DNA of 64,000 nucleotides from SAR92 bacterium BACL16 MAG-120619-bin48 (GCA_001438605.1 LIDE01000005.1:1-64000); one strand, 5' to 3'; shown: positions 1-7,720, counted from the stretch's first letter. The notes: a model not told the origin generated them from the letters alone. Translations and numbers: made by a program.

Positions 1-716
1 AAAAAGAGATGGTTGAAGCCAACCTGCGACTGGTTATCTCTATCGCAAAAAAGTACACCAACCGCGGCCTGCAATTCCTCGATCTTATTCAGGAAGGCAA
101 CATCGGCCTCATGAAAGCCGTAGACAAATTTGAATACCGCCGCGGCTACAAGTTTTCGACCTATGCAACATGGTGGATTCGCCAGGCCATTACACGCTCT
201 ATTGCCGACCAAGCACGCACCATTCGTATCCCAGTGCATATGATTGAAACCATCAACAAGCTCAATCGCGTATCACGCCAAATGCTCCAAGAAATGGGTC
301 GCGAACCCACGCCCGAAGAACTGGCCGAACGCATGGAAATGCCAGAAGATAAAATTCGAAAAGTCCTGAAAATCGCCAAAGAGCCAATCTCCATGGAGAC
401 GCCTATTGGTGAAGACGAAGACGCCAGCATCGGCGATCTAATTGAAGACACCACCATCGCCCTGCCGCTAGACGAAGCCACCAAGCACAACCTCACCGAG
501 TCAACTCGCGGCGTGCTGAGCAGCCTCACCGCCCGCGAAGCCAAGGTCCTGCGCATGCGCTTTGGTATTGATATGAACACCGACCACACACTCGAAGAAG
601 TAGGCAAGCAGTTCGACGTAACCCGCGAACGCATCCGCCAGATCGAAGCAAAGGCACTGCGCAAACTGCGCCACCCAACGCGCTCCGATCACTTGCGCAG
701 CTTTATTGACGACTAA
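1..716 (+). CDS. rpoD: RNA polymerase sigma factor RpoD (sigma-70), C-terminal part
   Basis: This is the 3' part of the primary sigma factor gene, cut by the left window edge; the reading frame runs from base 3. The visible protein starts within region 2 ([17 protein letters not shown], then the promoter -10 recognition helix with [15 protein letters not shown]), continues through region 3 and ends in region 4 ([20 protein letters not shown], the -35-binding helix-turn-helix), with the typical end [10 protein letters not shown]. This is textbook RpoD, complete to its natural C-terminus. It directs core polymerase to housekeeping promoters. The tRNA-Ile2 gene follows within 50 bp, an association also seen in E. 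coli (rpoD near ileX). Only the part inside the window can be judged. Confidence 0.98.
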   Translation, partial: KEMVEANLRLVISIAKKYTNRGLQFLDLIQEGNIGLMKAVDKFEYRRGYKFSTYATWWIRQAITRSIADQARTIRIPVHMIETINKLNRVSRQMLQEMGREPTPEELAERMEMPEDKIRKVLKIAKEPISMETPIGEDEDASIGDLIEDTTIALPLDEATKHNLTESTRGVLSSLTAREAKVLRMRFGIDMNTDHTLEEVGKQFDVTRERIRQIEAKALRKLRHPTRSDHLRSFIDD

Positions 717-763
717 CCCAACGGGTTCAGTTGACACAACGAACGAGTAGTAACACAAGTTAG

Positions 764-840
764 GGGCCCATAGCTCAGTTGGTTAGAGCAGTCGACTCAT
801 AATCGATTGGTCGCAGGTTCAAGTCCTGCTGGGCCCACCA
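764..840 (+). tRNA. ileX: tRNA-Ile2 (anticodon CAU, lysidine-modified type)
   Basis: A full cloverleaf of 77 nt can be folded: acceptor GGGCCCA pairs with TGGGCCC, the anticodon stem GTCGA/TCGAT holds the loop CTCATAA (anticodon CAT), and the T arm is GCAGG-TTCAAGT-CCTGC; discriminator A and CCA are encoded. A CAT anticodon fits Met or Ile2. The anticodon arm, variable loop and T loop match the E. coli ileX pattern as I recall it (ACTCATAATCG, TTGGTCGC, GGTTCAAGTCC) better than elongator Met, and the position after rpoD agrees. It would therefore be modified by TilS to read AUA. The 3' end is the likely attachment site for the integrase that follows. Confidence 0.9.
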
Positions 841-884
841 TTTTCGCCATATAAATCAATATCTTAGAGCCATCTCTCCACTCC

Positions 885-909
885 CCTGATATCACTTTCA
901 CTTATCAGG
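885..909. promoter_or_regulatory. Inverted repeat upstream of the integrase gene
   Basis: CCTGATA at 885-891 and TATCAGG at 903-909 form a perfect 7-bp inverted repeat with an 11-nt spacer, ending 20 bp before the integrase start. No T-run follows, so it is not a standard terminator. An operator, or an integrase/excisionase arm site, is possible. This is inference from position only. Confidence 0.4.
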
Positions 910-929
910 TACAGTAGAGGTAACAGTTG

Positions 930-1907
930 ATGGCTACATTTGTCTCCATAAACAACAAAACTAAAGTAATTGTTCGCAAACAGGGCTACCCAACGCACTG
1001 TAAAACCTTTCTGAAGAAGTCTGACGGCGTCATCTGGGCACGGAAAGTCGAATCAGAGATGGAAAGAGGTCTCTTTGAGGATACTTCTAAGGCAAAGACT
1101 ATATTATTTAGCACCGTACTGGATAAGTACTATGCCAGTTGTGTAGCCAGAAACCTCAAAGCTCTGCGCTTTATCAAAGCTCACTCCAACATAATCAAAG
1201 ACTCATTAGCGCAGTTAAGACTTATAGATTTGGATTCAGAGCGCCTTGCTAGCTATAGAAATCAGAGGCTGACAAGCGTCAGTCCAGCAACGACCAAGTT
1301 GGAACTGGGTATTATTATTCGTGCTTTAAAGTTTGCAGTAAGTGAGATGGGCGTCTACTTGCCCTCCTTCCCTCAAGTTAAATATCCAACTGTCTCTAAC
1401 GCACGACATAAAAGAGCATCAAGCACAGAGATTAATACGATTAAAGAAAACATATCCAACCCAGAAATCCGCATCATTATCGACCTTGCAGTCCACACTG
1501 CGATGCGTCGAGGTGAGATTCTAAACATACAGTGGCAACACATAGATTGGACTAAGAATACTCTGCTTATACCAGAGACTAAAACTGGGCAACCACGGAA
1601 AGTGCCATTAACGGCTAAAACAATTACCTCGCTTAAACAACTTGAGGTCAAAGACTTAGGATTAGTCTTCAGTATCAGAGCCGACTCTGTATCTCAGGCA
1701 TTTAAACGATCTTGTGCAATCGCACAAATAGATAATCTAAGATTTCACGACTTAAGGCACGAAGCGACCACACGATTCTTCGAGCTTGGGCTAAATGTAA
1801 TAGAAGTGGCAGCCATCACAGGGCACAAAGACCTAAAGATGCTTAATAGATATACACACTTAAAGGCGGAAAAGCTGGGAGAGAAACTGAGAAATCTGCA
1901 AGGATGA
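930..1907 (+). CDS. Tyrosine recombinase / phage-type integrase
   Basis: The protein of about 325 residues has the full catalytic set of tyrosine recombinases: Arg193 in TAMRRGEIL, Lys218 in the beta-hairpin (ETKTGQPRKVPL), His273-x-x-Arg276 in FHDLRHEA, His299 in TGHKDLKM and the nucleophile Tyr308 in LNRYTHL. An N-terminal SAM-like core-binding region precedes these. The ATG at 930 follows AGAGG (916-920) at 9 nt; a TTG at 927 is a possible alternative. It begins 90 bp after a tRNA 3' end, the classic arrangement for an element inserted at a tRNA gene. The coding region is visibly richer in A+T than rpoD, which suggests transfer. No excisionase or cargo genes are recognisable nearby, so the element looks like a remnant. 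Confidence 0.93.
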   Translation: MATFVSINNKTKVIVRKQGYPTHCKTFLKKSDGVIWARKVESEMERGLFEDTSKAKTILFSTVLDKYYASCVARNLKALRFIKAHSNIIKDSLAQLRLIDLDSERLASYRNQRLTSVSPATTKLELGIIIRALKFAVSEMGVYLPSFPQVKYPTVSNARHKRASSTEINTIKENISNPEIRIIIDLAVHTAMRRGEILNIQWQHIDWTKNTLLIPETKTGQPRKVPLTAKTITSLKQLEVKDLGLVFSIRADSVSQAFKRSCAIAQIDNLRFHDLRHEATTRFFELGLNVIEVAAITGHKDLKMLNRYTHLKAEKLGEKLRNLQG

Positions 1908-2194
1908 ATGTTCAAATAGGTGCTATTTACCCACTCCACAGCCTACCCAGCCAACCCTGCTTCATAGCACCCGTCAGAGCCCTCTACATTGCTCTTAAAG
2001 CACTGTTATTGCTGGGTTTATGGTGTTGAATAGGTATGCTGAGAATGGCTCTAAAACCGCCTGTATTGCGTTTTGAGAGGGTCTGTATATTGTTATTTAA
2101 CGGCCTTTATGGCACTGTTATGTACATATGAATATTAGGTGTTAAGTGCCCTTGTGACAATAATTTTACTTCTTACAACAGCAAGACTAGCGGC

Positions 2195-2347
2195 ATGAAA
2201 CCATTGTTCGCATTAGCGCTATCAGCATTAGCTGTTATTCCAGCACCACCTGTTGAAGACTACTCAGGGCCGTATGGTCTAGGCATCTCTCGTTTAATTT
2301 CAGGATCGTCATTATCTGACTATCGCTATATCTGGATTTACGCATAG
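2195..2347 (+). CDS. Possible small secreted peptide (50 aa), unknown function
   Basis: The ATG at 2195 opens 50 codons ending at TAG 2345-2347. The start MKPLFALALSALAVIPAPP looks like a signal peptide: a Lys, then a hydrophobic Ala/Leu run, then Ala-Pro. The remainder is short, with Tyr, Ser and Gly. No good Shine-Dalgarno is seen upstream, and I recognise no family. It lies in the accessory patch between the integrase and a decayed transposase. It may be real small cargo, or a chance ORF in A+T-rich DNA. Confidence 0.3.
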   Translation: MKPLFALALSALAVIPAPPVEDYSGPYGLGISRLISGSSLSDYRYIWIYA

Positions 2348-2404
2348 AAAACTCCTTTGCTTGATTTTAGAAGAATTTTCTACAAATAACCGTGTCGGAT
2401 TTGT

Positions 2405-2652
2405 GGGGGGATTACAAATGCATTTTGGTAGCAGTCATACTCATACGTCATCGAGGGACGATATTGTGTGGTTGCAATATCCCGTGGTAAATTCTAGAAC
2501 AGTCATGCGTTCTTCGATCAGAATGCTGGATCAGTGCCTGTTGGTTTAGCCTAACCGCCACTGCTCGTTTAACAGCTTTCACTGTATCGCCTGCGCGCAT
2601 CTCCGGACTCACTTCATGACCCAAAATTTCCGACTGCAAACATCGGTTACCA
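2405..2652 (-). pseudogene. Decayed IS3-family (rve-type) transposase OrfB fragment
   Basis: On the minus strand, the frame ending at 2448 reads EILGHEVSPEMRAGDTVKAV and then ALIQHSDRRTHDCSRIYHGI, which matches the retroviral-integrase-fold pattern of IS3/IS150 transposases (usual form LIxHSDRGSQYxS). After HNIVP the frame breaks; in the next frame the DNA continues as PSMTYEYDCYQNAF, matching the family's PSMSRxGxCYDNA motif, where the usual Asp is now Gln. Only the middle of the catalytic domain remains. No terminal repeats are visible. It is a dead relic of an insertion sequence. Confidence 0.65.
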
Positions 2653-2738
2653 AAGAAAGGTAATAAACCCCTCCTCCACTCAAATGAATTACAATTCTCC
2701 CCTCACTACCCTTTAAATAAAAAATAGTCTCTCGTTGT

Positions 2739-2767
2739 TTGTCTTAAAAAAGTATGGAATCTATCAA
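2739..2767 (+). promoter_or_regulatory. Possible sigma-70 promoter for the multihaem cytochrome gene
   Basis: TTGTCT (2739-2744) and TATCAA (2762-2767) are separated by 17 bp, 68 bp before the GTG start of the cytochrome. Both boxes differ from consensus, so support is modest. Confidence 0.35.
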
Positions 2768-2834
2768 ACCCAGCAGAGATTGAAGTCACGACCCAAACTA
2801 TTGGCGTGCCAAAAAATAATAAAAGAGATAGACG

Positions 2835-5126
2835 GTGAATAGTCTGCGCAACCCTACCCTGATCGTTTTAGCCATTGCCGTCGCTGTTGCATTAGGCTTC
2901 GCGGTGTATTTAGCTGACCAAGACACAGGGGCACTCGATAGCGTGAACGGAGCCGTTCACCGAGAGACCGACGGCAATATTGTTCGGCAAACTGACGAGT
3001 ACTTGGGCAGTGCTAGCTGCGGCGGCTGCCATGAGAAACAATACAGTGATTGGCGCGGGTCGCACCACGAGCAGGCTATGCAGCATGCCTCTGCGACAAC
3101 GGTGAAGGGGAATTTTGCTAACACCTCTTTTGTCAGTGACGCTGTGTCTGTCTCCTTTACCCAGAAAAAAGACGGCTTTTATGCGCGTCTGGCGGGCACA
3201 GACAGCGTTGAACATGACTATAAGGTGCTCTATACCTTTGGCACTGAGCCCTTGCAGCAATATCTGGTCGCGTTTCCCGACGGTCGGCTTCAGCAATTGC
3301 CGGTGGCGTGGGACACCCAATCACAGCAGTGGTTTGATCCGCAACCGACGCTGAAAGCTCGACCGGGGGAGTGGGTGCATTGGACTGAGGGTGGGAAAAA
3401 CTGGAACAGTATGTGCGCCGACTGTCACAGTACGGCTGTGGCGAAAAATTTTAGTGCCGTCGAGAATCGCTATGACACGGCGGTTGAAGAGATTAGCGTT
3501 GGCTGTGAGTCCTGTCATGGGCCCGGTCGTGATCATCAACAAGCGGTGCTCAATGGTGCTATAGCCGGGTTGGGCGATTTAAAAATTGATGCCATGAGTG
3601 CAGCCAATCCACAGCTCATGGTCGACAATTGCGGTCGCTGCCATGCGCGGCGTCAGGCAATTACCGAAAAATTTGAACATGGTAGCAATACCTTGCTCGA
3701 CCATTATTTGCCGAGCCTATTAAACCCTCCCCTCTACCACAGCGATGGCCAGATTCTGGATGAGGTATTTGTGTATGGTTCTTTTTTGCAAAGCAAAATG
3801 TATGCGGCGGGCGTGAGTTGCGTCAATTGTCATGAGCCTCATAGCGCGCGGTTAAAGGGAGAGGGCAATCAGCTTTGTACCGGCTGCCACAGCGCGGCCG
3901 AGTTCGACAGTCCCCAACACCATCATCACAGCGAGACGGCGGCTCTCGCTGCAGGTAATCAGTGCATTGATTGCCATATGCCGGGTCGCTTGTATATGGG
4001 TAACGATTTTCGTCGCGATCACAGCTTCCGTGTTCCGCGCCCTGACCTGAGCGTGGCTCACGCGACGCCAAATGCCTGCACGGGCTGCCACACAGATGAA
4101 ACTGATACATGGGCGGCGGACAATGTGGTGTCGTGGTTTGGCCTCGTTCGCGCGAGCCATTTTTCCGATGTTCTAACGGCGGCGCAAAGCCATCCCCGCG
4201 AGTCTTTGGGGCTGCTCGTTACGCTGCTCAAGGACCTGTCGCAGCCGGCGATTGCGAGGGCGACGGCAGCGTCTCAATTGGCGCCAGCGATCGCCGTTGA
4301 TGGTGTTGAAGAGGCTGTAACAAGCGCCCTACAAGATTTACACCCACTGGTGCGGGCGTCCGCTGCTTCAGCGCTAGCGCAAGCGTCACTGCCTCAGCGT
4401 CTAGCTCCGTTGGCACCATTATTGGATGATCCTGTGCGGGCGGTGCGCATTGCCGCGGCACAGGCTTTGATTAATGCACCCCCAATGCGCATACCAAACC
4501 AATTCCGCGAGAGTTTCCGCCTGGCCAATATTGAATACCAGTCATCATTGATGGCCAATAGTGACTTCCCCACGGGGCGTTTGCAGATGGCTATCGACGC
4601 TCACCGCGGAGGTGATGAACAGGCGGCGGAAGGACACTATCTGGCAGCCGTGGCAATTGATAATCACCTGAATGCCGCACGCATGAACTTGGCACAGCTC
4701 TACTACAATCAGGGTCGACTGGCGGATGCTGAGGCGCTGTATCGGACGACTATTACTCAGGAACCCAATGCCAGTGAGGCGTTTTACGCGCTGGGACTGC
4801 TTCTCGCAGAGCAGCGACACTTTGGCGAAGCTGCCCAGATGTTGCGAAGTGCTGCCACCCTCGGCAACAATCCGCGAGCGTGGTACAACCTTGCGGTGCT
4901 CTATCAACAAACGGGCAATCCCGAAATGGCTGAAAAAAGCTACTTGCAGGCACTGCAGTTAGCGCCGGGGAACAGTGATTTTACGGTCGGATTAGTCAGT
5001 CTCTATAGCCAACAAGGTCTGACAAAAAAGGCCCTGGCAACGGTTGCGCAGGGCCTTGTGTTTGCACCGCACGACAGCCGGTTACTGCAGGCGCGAGAAG
5101 CCCTGCAACGCGCCGCCGCAAACTGA
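2835..5126 (+). CDS. Octahaem c-type cytochrome with HEAT-like and TPR repeats
   Basis: A 763-residue protein starting with GTG. An N-terminal hydrophobic helix (residues about 8-26) anchors or exports it to the periplasm. Eight CxxCH haem-binding motifs follow, at Cys62, 194, 224, 266, 329, 348, 377 and 415, in a cytochrome c554-like layout (YLGSASCGGCHEKQYSDW). Residues about 440-560 form Ala/Leu-rich HEAT-like helical repeats (DDPVRAVRIAAAQALI), and about 575-760 form TPR repeats (LAQLYYNQGRLADAEALY, WYNLAVLYQQTGNPEMAEKSY). The haem part suggests periplasmic electron transfer, and the repeats suggest docking to a partner. The substrate is unknown. It lies next to the accessory patch and runs convergently into an alkaline phosphatase with a single base between the two stop codons, so no separate terminator exists. 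Confidence 0.9.
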   Translation: MNSLRNPTLIVLAIAVAVALGFAVYLADQDTGALDSVNGAVHRETDGNIVRQTDEYLGSASCGGCHEKQYSDWRGSHHEQAMQHASATTVKGNFANTSFVSDAVSVSFTQKKDGFYARLAGTDSVEHDYKVLYTFGTEPLQQYLVAFPDGRLQQLPVAWDTQSQQWFDPQPTLKARPGEWVHWTEGGKNWNSMCADCHSTAVAKNFSAVENRYDTAVEEISVGCESCHGPGRDHQQAVLNGAIAGLGDLKIDAMSAANPQLMVDNCGRCHARRQAITEKFEHGSNTLLDHYLPSLLNPPLYHSDGQILDEVFVYGSFLQSKMYAAGVSCVNCHEPHSARLKGEGNQLCTGCHSAAEFDSPQHHHHSETAALAAGNQCIDCHMPGRLYMGNDFRRDHSFRVPRPDLSVAHATPNACTGCHTDETDTWAADNVVSWFGLVRASHFSDVLTAAQSHPRESLGLLVTLLKDLSQPAIARATAASQLAPAIAVDGVEEAVTSALQDLHPLVRASAASALAQASLPQRLAPLAPLLDDPVRAVRIAAAQALINAPPMRIPNQFRESFRLANIEYQSSLMANSDFPTGRLQMAIDAHRGGDEQAAEGHYLAAVAIDNHLNAARMNLAQLYYNQGRLADAEALYRTTITQEPNASEAFYALGLLLAEQRHFGEAAQMLRSAATLGNNPRAWYNLAVLYQQTGNPEMAEKSYLQALQLAPGNSDFTVGLVSLYSQQGLTKKALATVAQGLVFAPHDSRLLQAREALQRAAAN

Positions 5127-5127
5127 G

Positions 5128-6780
5128 TTATTGCAGCGCGGCTGAGGCTCTCTCCAGCAGGTTTCCTGCGTAATTCATCACATGAAAAACGATGGTCTGC
5201 TCATGGCTGCCGGTCACCAGATGGGCGCCTGGGCCGGTGGCGTAAATGGCCACATCTTCACCCCCGTGGGTTTCTGCGACGCCCGGCACCAAGACTTCTT
5301 GATGAAAGCCCTGCGTTTCGGTATCGATATTTGTCAGATCCTGACGGCCAGGTGTTGGCTTGCTGTAATAGGTGCGATCGGCATCGGTCTCGTCACCCAA
5401 ATCGCGAAAACCAGAGCCATTGGCGTAACCGAGCGTGGTGTAGGGAAGTCCGTCTGCGGCAAGTTCAGGAGCCTCTGACCCGACGCTAATCACTTTACCC
5501 AAAATCGGATTACCGCGCTTTGGATAACCGGCCATGGTGAACGCGTGGCTGTGGTCTGCGGTAACAATAATCAGCGTCTCCGCTGGATTGGTCGCCTCCA
5601 GCGCCGCTTGAACGGCCCGCGAAAACTCGCTGGTTTCGGTCAATGCAGTCGCGGCGCTGCCAGCGTGATGGCCATGATCAATGCGCCCACTTTCGACCAT
5701 AAGAAAAAAGCCCGCGTCATTTTTATCAAGAATATCAATCGCCTTGACCGTCATTTCAGTCAGCGAAGGCTCGCCCGCGATATCCTTGGAACGGTCTGCC
5801 TCGTAGCGCATGTGGGATTCACTAAACAAACCGAACAACTGGGTTGTCGTGTCGCTGTTCACTGCATCAAAGGCCGCTTGATTGTCCACATAGACGCCTG
5901 TTGGATAAGCCGCCTTCCATTCTTGCACAAGATTGCGGCCGTCAGTGCGATCACCCTCAATCGGGCTGTCGGCATCGCGGCTGTTGGCCTCTGGTTGATT
6001 GGGCAGGAACTCGCGACGACCACCGCCTAGCACAACCTCTAGACCGTTACTGTTGAGACCCCCATAGCGCGCATCAAGATTGGCTTTAAAATTCACTAAC
6101 TGAGAGGCGATATCCTCACACCCTGACGCGACAGCCGCCGCCGGCAATTTTGAATTATTTTCCCAGTCGCGGTCTGCCGACTTAGCGTAGGTTGCTGCAG
6201 GGGTCGCATGGGTAATACGGGCTGTGGACACGATACCGGTAGCAAGACCGGCAATTTCGGCCAGCTCAAGTGCGGTAAATACCTGACTGCCGGCCACCGA
6301 TGAACAGTCACCGCGAACCACGTTTTCATCCACACCAATAGTTCCAGCATCTGTTTTAACACCGCTAATTAGCGCCGTCATGGTGCCCGCAGAGTCTGGC
6401 GTCTGAGCATCGACATTATAGGTTTTGGACAAACCCACAAACGGAAAACGGCCAAAGCTGAGACTATTTTCTTCCCCCAATAGGCCTTTCTTTTGGCCGT
6501 CGAAAATACGTGCGGCGGTCACCGTTGACACGCCCATGCCATCGCCCACAAACAGAATGATATTTTTAGCAGAACCGCGCTGTGTTGCAACGCGCTGCAC
6601 CTGTTCGTTGGTCTGCTGTACAGCAGCGGCTGTCTCGACAAACCATTGATTATCTGTAGTTTTAGCCAGCGCAGCCTGCGCCGCATTGGGCGCGGTGGTC
6701 GCAGATTGAGTGGCAAGCTGATCACAGCCGGTGACCGCGACGGACAAAGAGAGCAGGCAAACTGAAGCGACGTTATTCAT
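5128..6780 (-). CDS. Alkaline phosphatase (PhoA superfamily), probable lipoprotein
   Basis: A 550-residue phosphomonoesterase. Metal and catalytic motifs are present: FVGDGMG (Asp80), the nucleophile motif TPDSAGT (Ser130), THATPAATYA, VESGRIDHGHHAG, TADHSHAF and the late ETHGGEDV histidine. The N-terminus has a lipobox, AVTGC with Cys19, followed by Asp20; in E. coli an Asp at +2 acts as a Lol-avoidance signal that keeps lipoproteins in the inner membrane. It probably releases phosphate from organic esters in the periplasm. The upstream 96 bp holds a perfect 14-bp palindrome, but I could not see a convincing Pho box. It is convergent with the octahaem cytochrome. Confidence 0.93.
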   Translation of the reverse strand: MNNVASVCLLSLSVAVTGCDQLATQSATTAPNAAQAALAKTTDNQWFVETAAAVQQTNEQVQRVATQRGSAKNIILFVGDGMGVSTVTAARIFDGQKKGLLGEENSLSFGRFPFVGLSKTYNVDAQTPDSAGTMTALISGVKTDAGTIGVDENVVRGDCSSVAGSQVFTALELAEIAGLATGIVSTARITHATPAATYAKSADRDWENNSKLPAAAVASGCEDIASQLVNFKANLDARYGGLNSNGLEVVLGGGRREFLPNQPEANSRDADSPIEGDRTDGRNLVQEWKAAYPTGVYVDNQAAFDAVNSDTTTQLFGLFSESHMRYEADRSKDIAGEPSLTEMTVKAIDILDKNDAGFFLMVESGRIDHGHHAGSAATALTETSEFSRAVQAALEATNPAETLIIVTADHSHAFTMAGYPKRGNPILGKVISVGSEAPELAADGLPYTTLGYANGSGFRDLGDETDADRTYYSKPTPGRQDLTNIDTETQGFHQEVLVPGVAETHGGEDVAIYATGPGAHLVTGSHEQTIVFHVMNYAGNLLERASAALQ

Positions 6781-6842
6781 ACATAATCCTGAGTATTTTT
6801 ATTGTTATCTCAATGGGGAGTTACTGGCGCAGCAGATAGTAA

Positions 6843-6856
6843 GGCACGGCCGTGCC
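6843..6856. promoter_or_regulatory. Perfect 14-bp palindrome GGCACGGCCGTGCC
   Basis: This self-complementary 14-mer lies between the HTH gene (its 3' side) and the phosphatase start, about 60 bp before the phosphatase ATG. No T-run follows on the minus strand, so an operator is more likely than a terminator. Function is inferred from position only. Confidence 0.4.
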
Positions 6857-6876
6857 ACAAACAAGAAAGGTGTTGG

Positions 6877-7128
6877 TTAATCGAAATGAAGTAATTGATC
6901 AATGCTCAGATTGTGAGCTTTGGCGATTTTGAATAACTGCCAAAGAGAGACGATCGCTCTCGGATCCTGCTCCATGCGCTGATATTGACGCACCGAGAGT
7001 TCATAATCAGCCATATCCTCTTGCACGAGATGACGCTCATTTCGCAGCGCCACAATGCGCTTCTGCAAATTCTCTTGGAACTGCAAAAACTCGGCGTAAT
7101 AAATTGAGTCGGCATTTGGGCGCTGCAT
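6877..7128 (-). CDS. Small helix-turn-helix (XRE/Cro-like) DNA-binding protein
   Basis: An 83-residue protein. Residues about 18-80 fit the HTH_3 fold: RIVALRNERHLVQEDMADY as helices 1-2, SVRQYQRMEQDPRAIVS as recognition and following helix, and a final helix LWQLFKIAKAHNLSIDQLL. No sensor domain is present. The ATG at 7128 has no obvious Shine-Dalgarno. It is divergent from a Cys-rich lipoprotein gene whose promoter-like spacer carries a 12-bp palindrome, and a second palindrome lies on its other side, so local autoregulation is plausible. The fold call is fairly secure; the target sites are inference. Confidence 0.75.
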   Translation of the reverse strand: MQRPNADSIYYAEFLQFQENLQKRIVALRNERHLVQEDMADYELSVRQYQRMEQDPRAIVSLWQLFKIAKAHNLSIDQLLHFD

Positions 7129-7149
7129 AACGAATTGGCTAATTTCCTA

Positions 7150-7178
7150 TTGACCTAAGCCGCCAAGCTTGGCATATT
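7150..7178 (+). promoter_or_regulatory. Promoter with palindromic operator GCCAAGCTTGGC in the spacer
   Basis: TTGACC (7150-7155) and CATATT (7173-7178) are 17 bp apart, a good sigma-70 layout. A perfect 12-bp palindrome occupies 7162-7173, inside the spacer and touching the -10. That is the usual position for a repressor operator. It would serve the lipoprotein gene starting at 7272, and lies 22 bp upstream of the divergent HTH gene. Confidence 0.5.
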
Positions 7179-7271
7179 CAAAAACACCACAACACGCCAC
7201 GCTTGGCGCGAAAAAGTGGTGCGACAAGGAGTCGCTTAATCACGCCAATTAACCAGCAGGGAGCTCACAAA

Positions 7272-7688
7272 GTGACAGTAAAATCACCCGCGAAAAAAGC
7301 ATCGCCACATCTTCTAGTTATCAGTATTCTCTTTTCTACACTCTTACTTGGCTGCGCCACCACCGGCGATTCACCGAGCTATTACTTGGACTCCTACACG
7401 CAAATGCGTAGCGCCGTCTTTACACAGCGCGAGCTAATCAACACTGAATTATCAGAGCCCAGCAAGGTCAATCAAGCGTCTCGAACATCGCTGATCAACA
7501 GCTACTGCGACTTAGTTGACCGAGGCATCATTTATGTCTCCGCGGAGAATGTACCCCCTTCATGCCAAGGGGAAACCCACAAAACCCGAACCTGCGCGAT
7601 GAAATTTCATCAGTGTGCCAGCCGCTGCGCCCTGCGCAGCAACGACTGCCAGCCCTGCATTGAAAGTTCGAACACGTGCCTTAACTAG
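7272..7688 (+). CDS. Cysteine-rich lipoprotein, unknown function
   Basis: I chose the GTG at 7272 because AGGGAG lies 8 nt upstream; a longer TTG start at 7203 lacks a ribosome site and would bury the signal peptide. The 138-residue product has a basic N-terminus, a hydrophobic core (LLVISILFSTLLLGC) and lipobox Cys28 followed by Ala-Thr, consistent with an outer-membrane lipoprotein. The last 65 residues hold eight cysteines (for example KFHQCASRCALRSNDCQPC), suggesting disulfides or metal binding. I recognise no family. It is divergent from the small HTH gene and convergent with GST. Confidence 0.75.
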   Translation: MTVKSPAKKASPHLLVISILFSTLLLGCATTGDSPSYYLDSYTQMRSAVFTQRELINTELSEPSKVNQASRTSLINSYCDLVDRGIIYVSAENVPPSCQGETHKTRTCAMKFHQCASRCALRSNDCQPCIESSNTCLN

Positions 7689-7720
7689 CCAGCCAAATCC
7701 ACTGCCGCGTGGCCTCTGCC

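Larger units (their letters stand above)
1908..2834. other. A+T-rich, gene-poor accessory spacer after the integrase
   Basis: About 0.9 kb with no intact gene of recognisable family. It holds a possible 50-residue ORF (2195-2347), a broken transposase fragment (about 2405-2652, minus strand), an inverted repeat GGTGCTAT (1919-1926)/ATAGCACC (1964-1971), and a weak promoter-like pair before the cytochrome gene. I looked for a second copy of the tRNA 3' end (TTCAAGTCCTGC or GGGCCCACCA) as attR and found none here. Confidence 0.6.

Noticed and set aside
715-727. AACCC-AAC-GGGTT hairpin after rpoD
   Set aside because: Short stem, three-base loop and no T-run; not a credible terminator.
731-736. 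Perfect TTGACA before the tRNA gene
   Set aside because: No -10 box at a proper distance before the tRNA start at 764, so I do not call a promoter.
2361-2549. Plus-strand 62-codon ORF in the accessory spacer
   Set aside because: It lies opposite the transposase relic, which explains the conserved sequence on the minus strand.
1908-2834. Search for an attR copy of the tRNA-Ile2 3' end
   Set aside because: No stretch matching the T arm or acceptor end was found. A degenerate copy cannot be excluded by eye.
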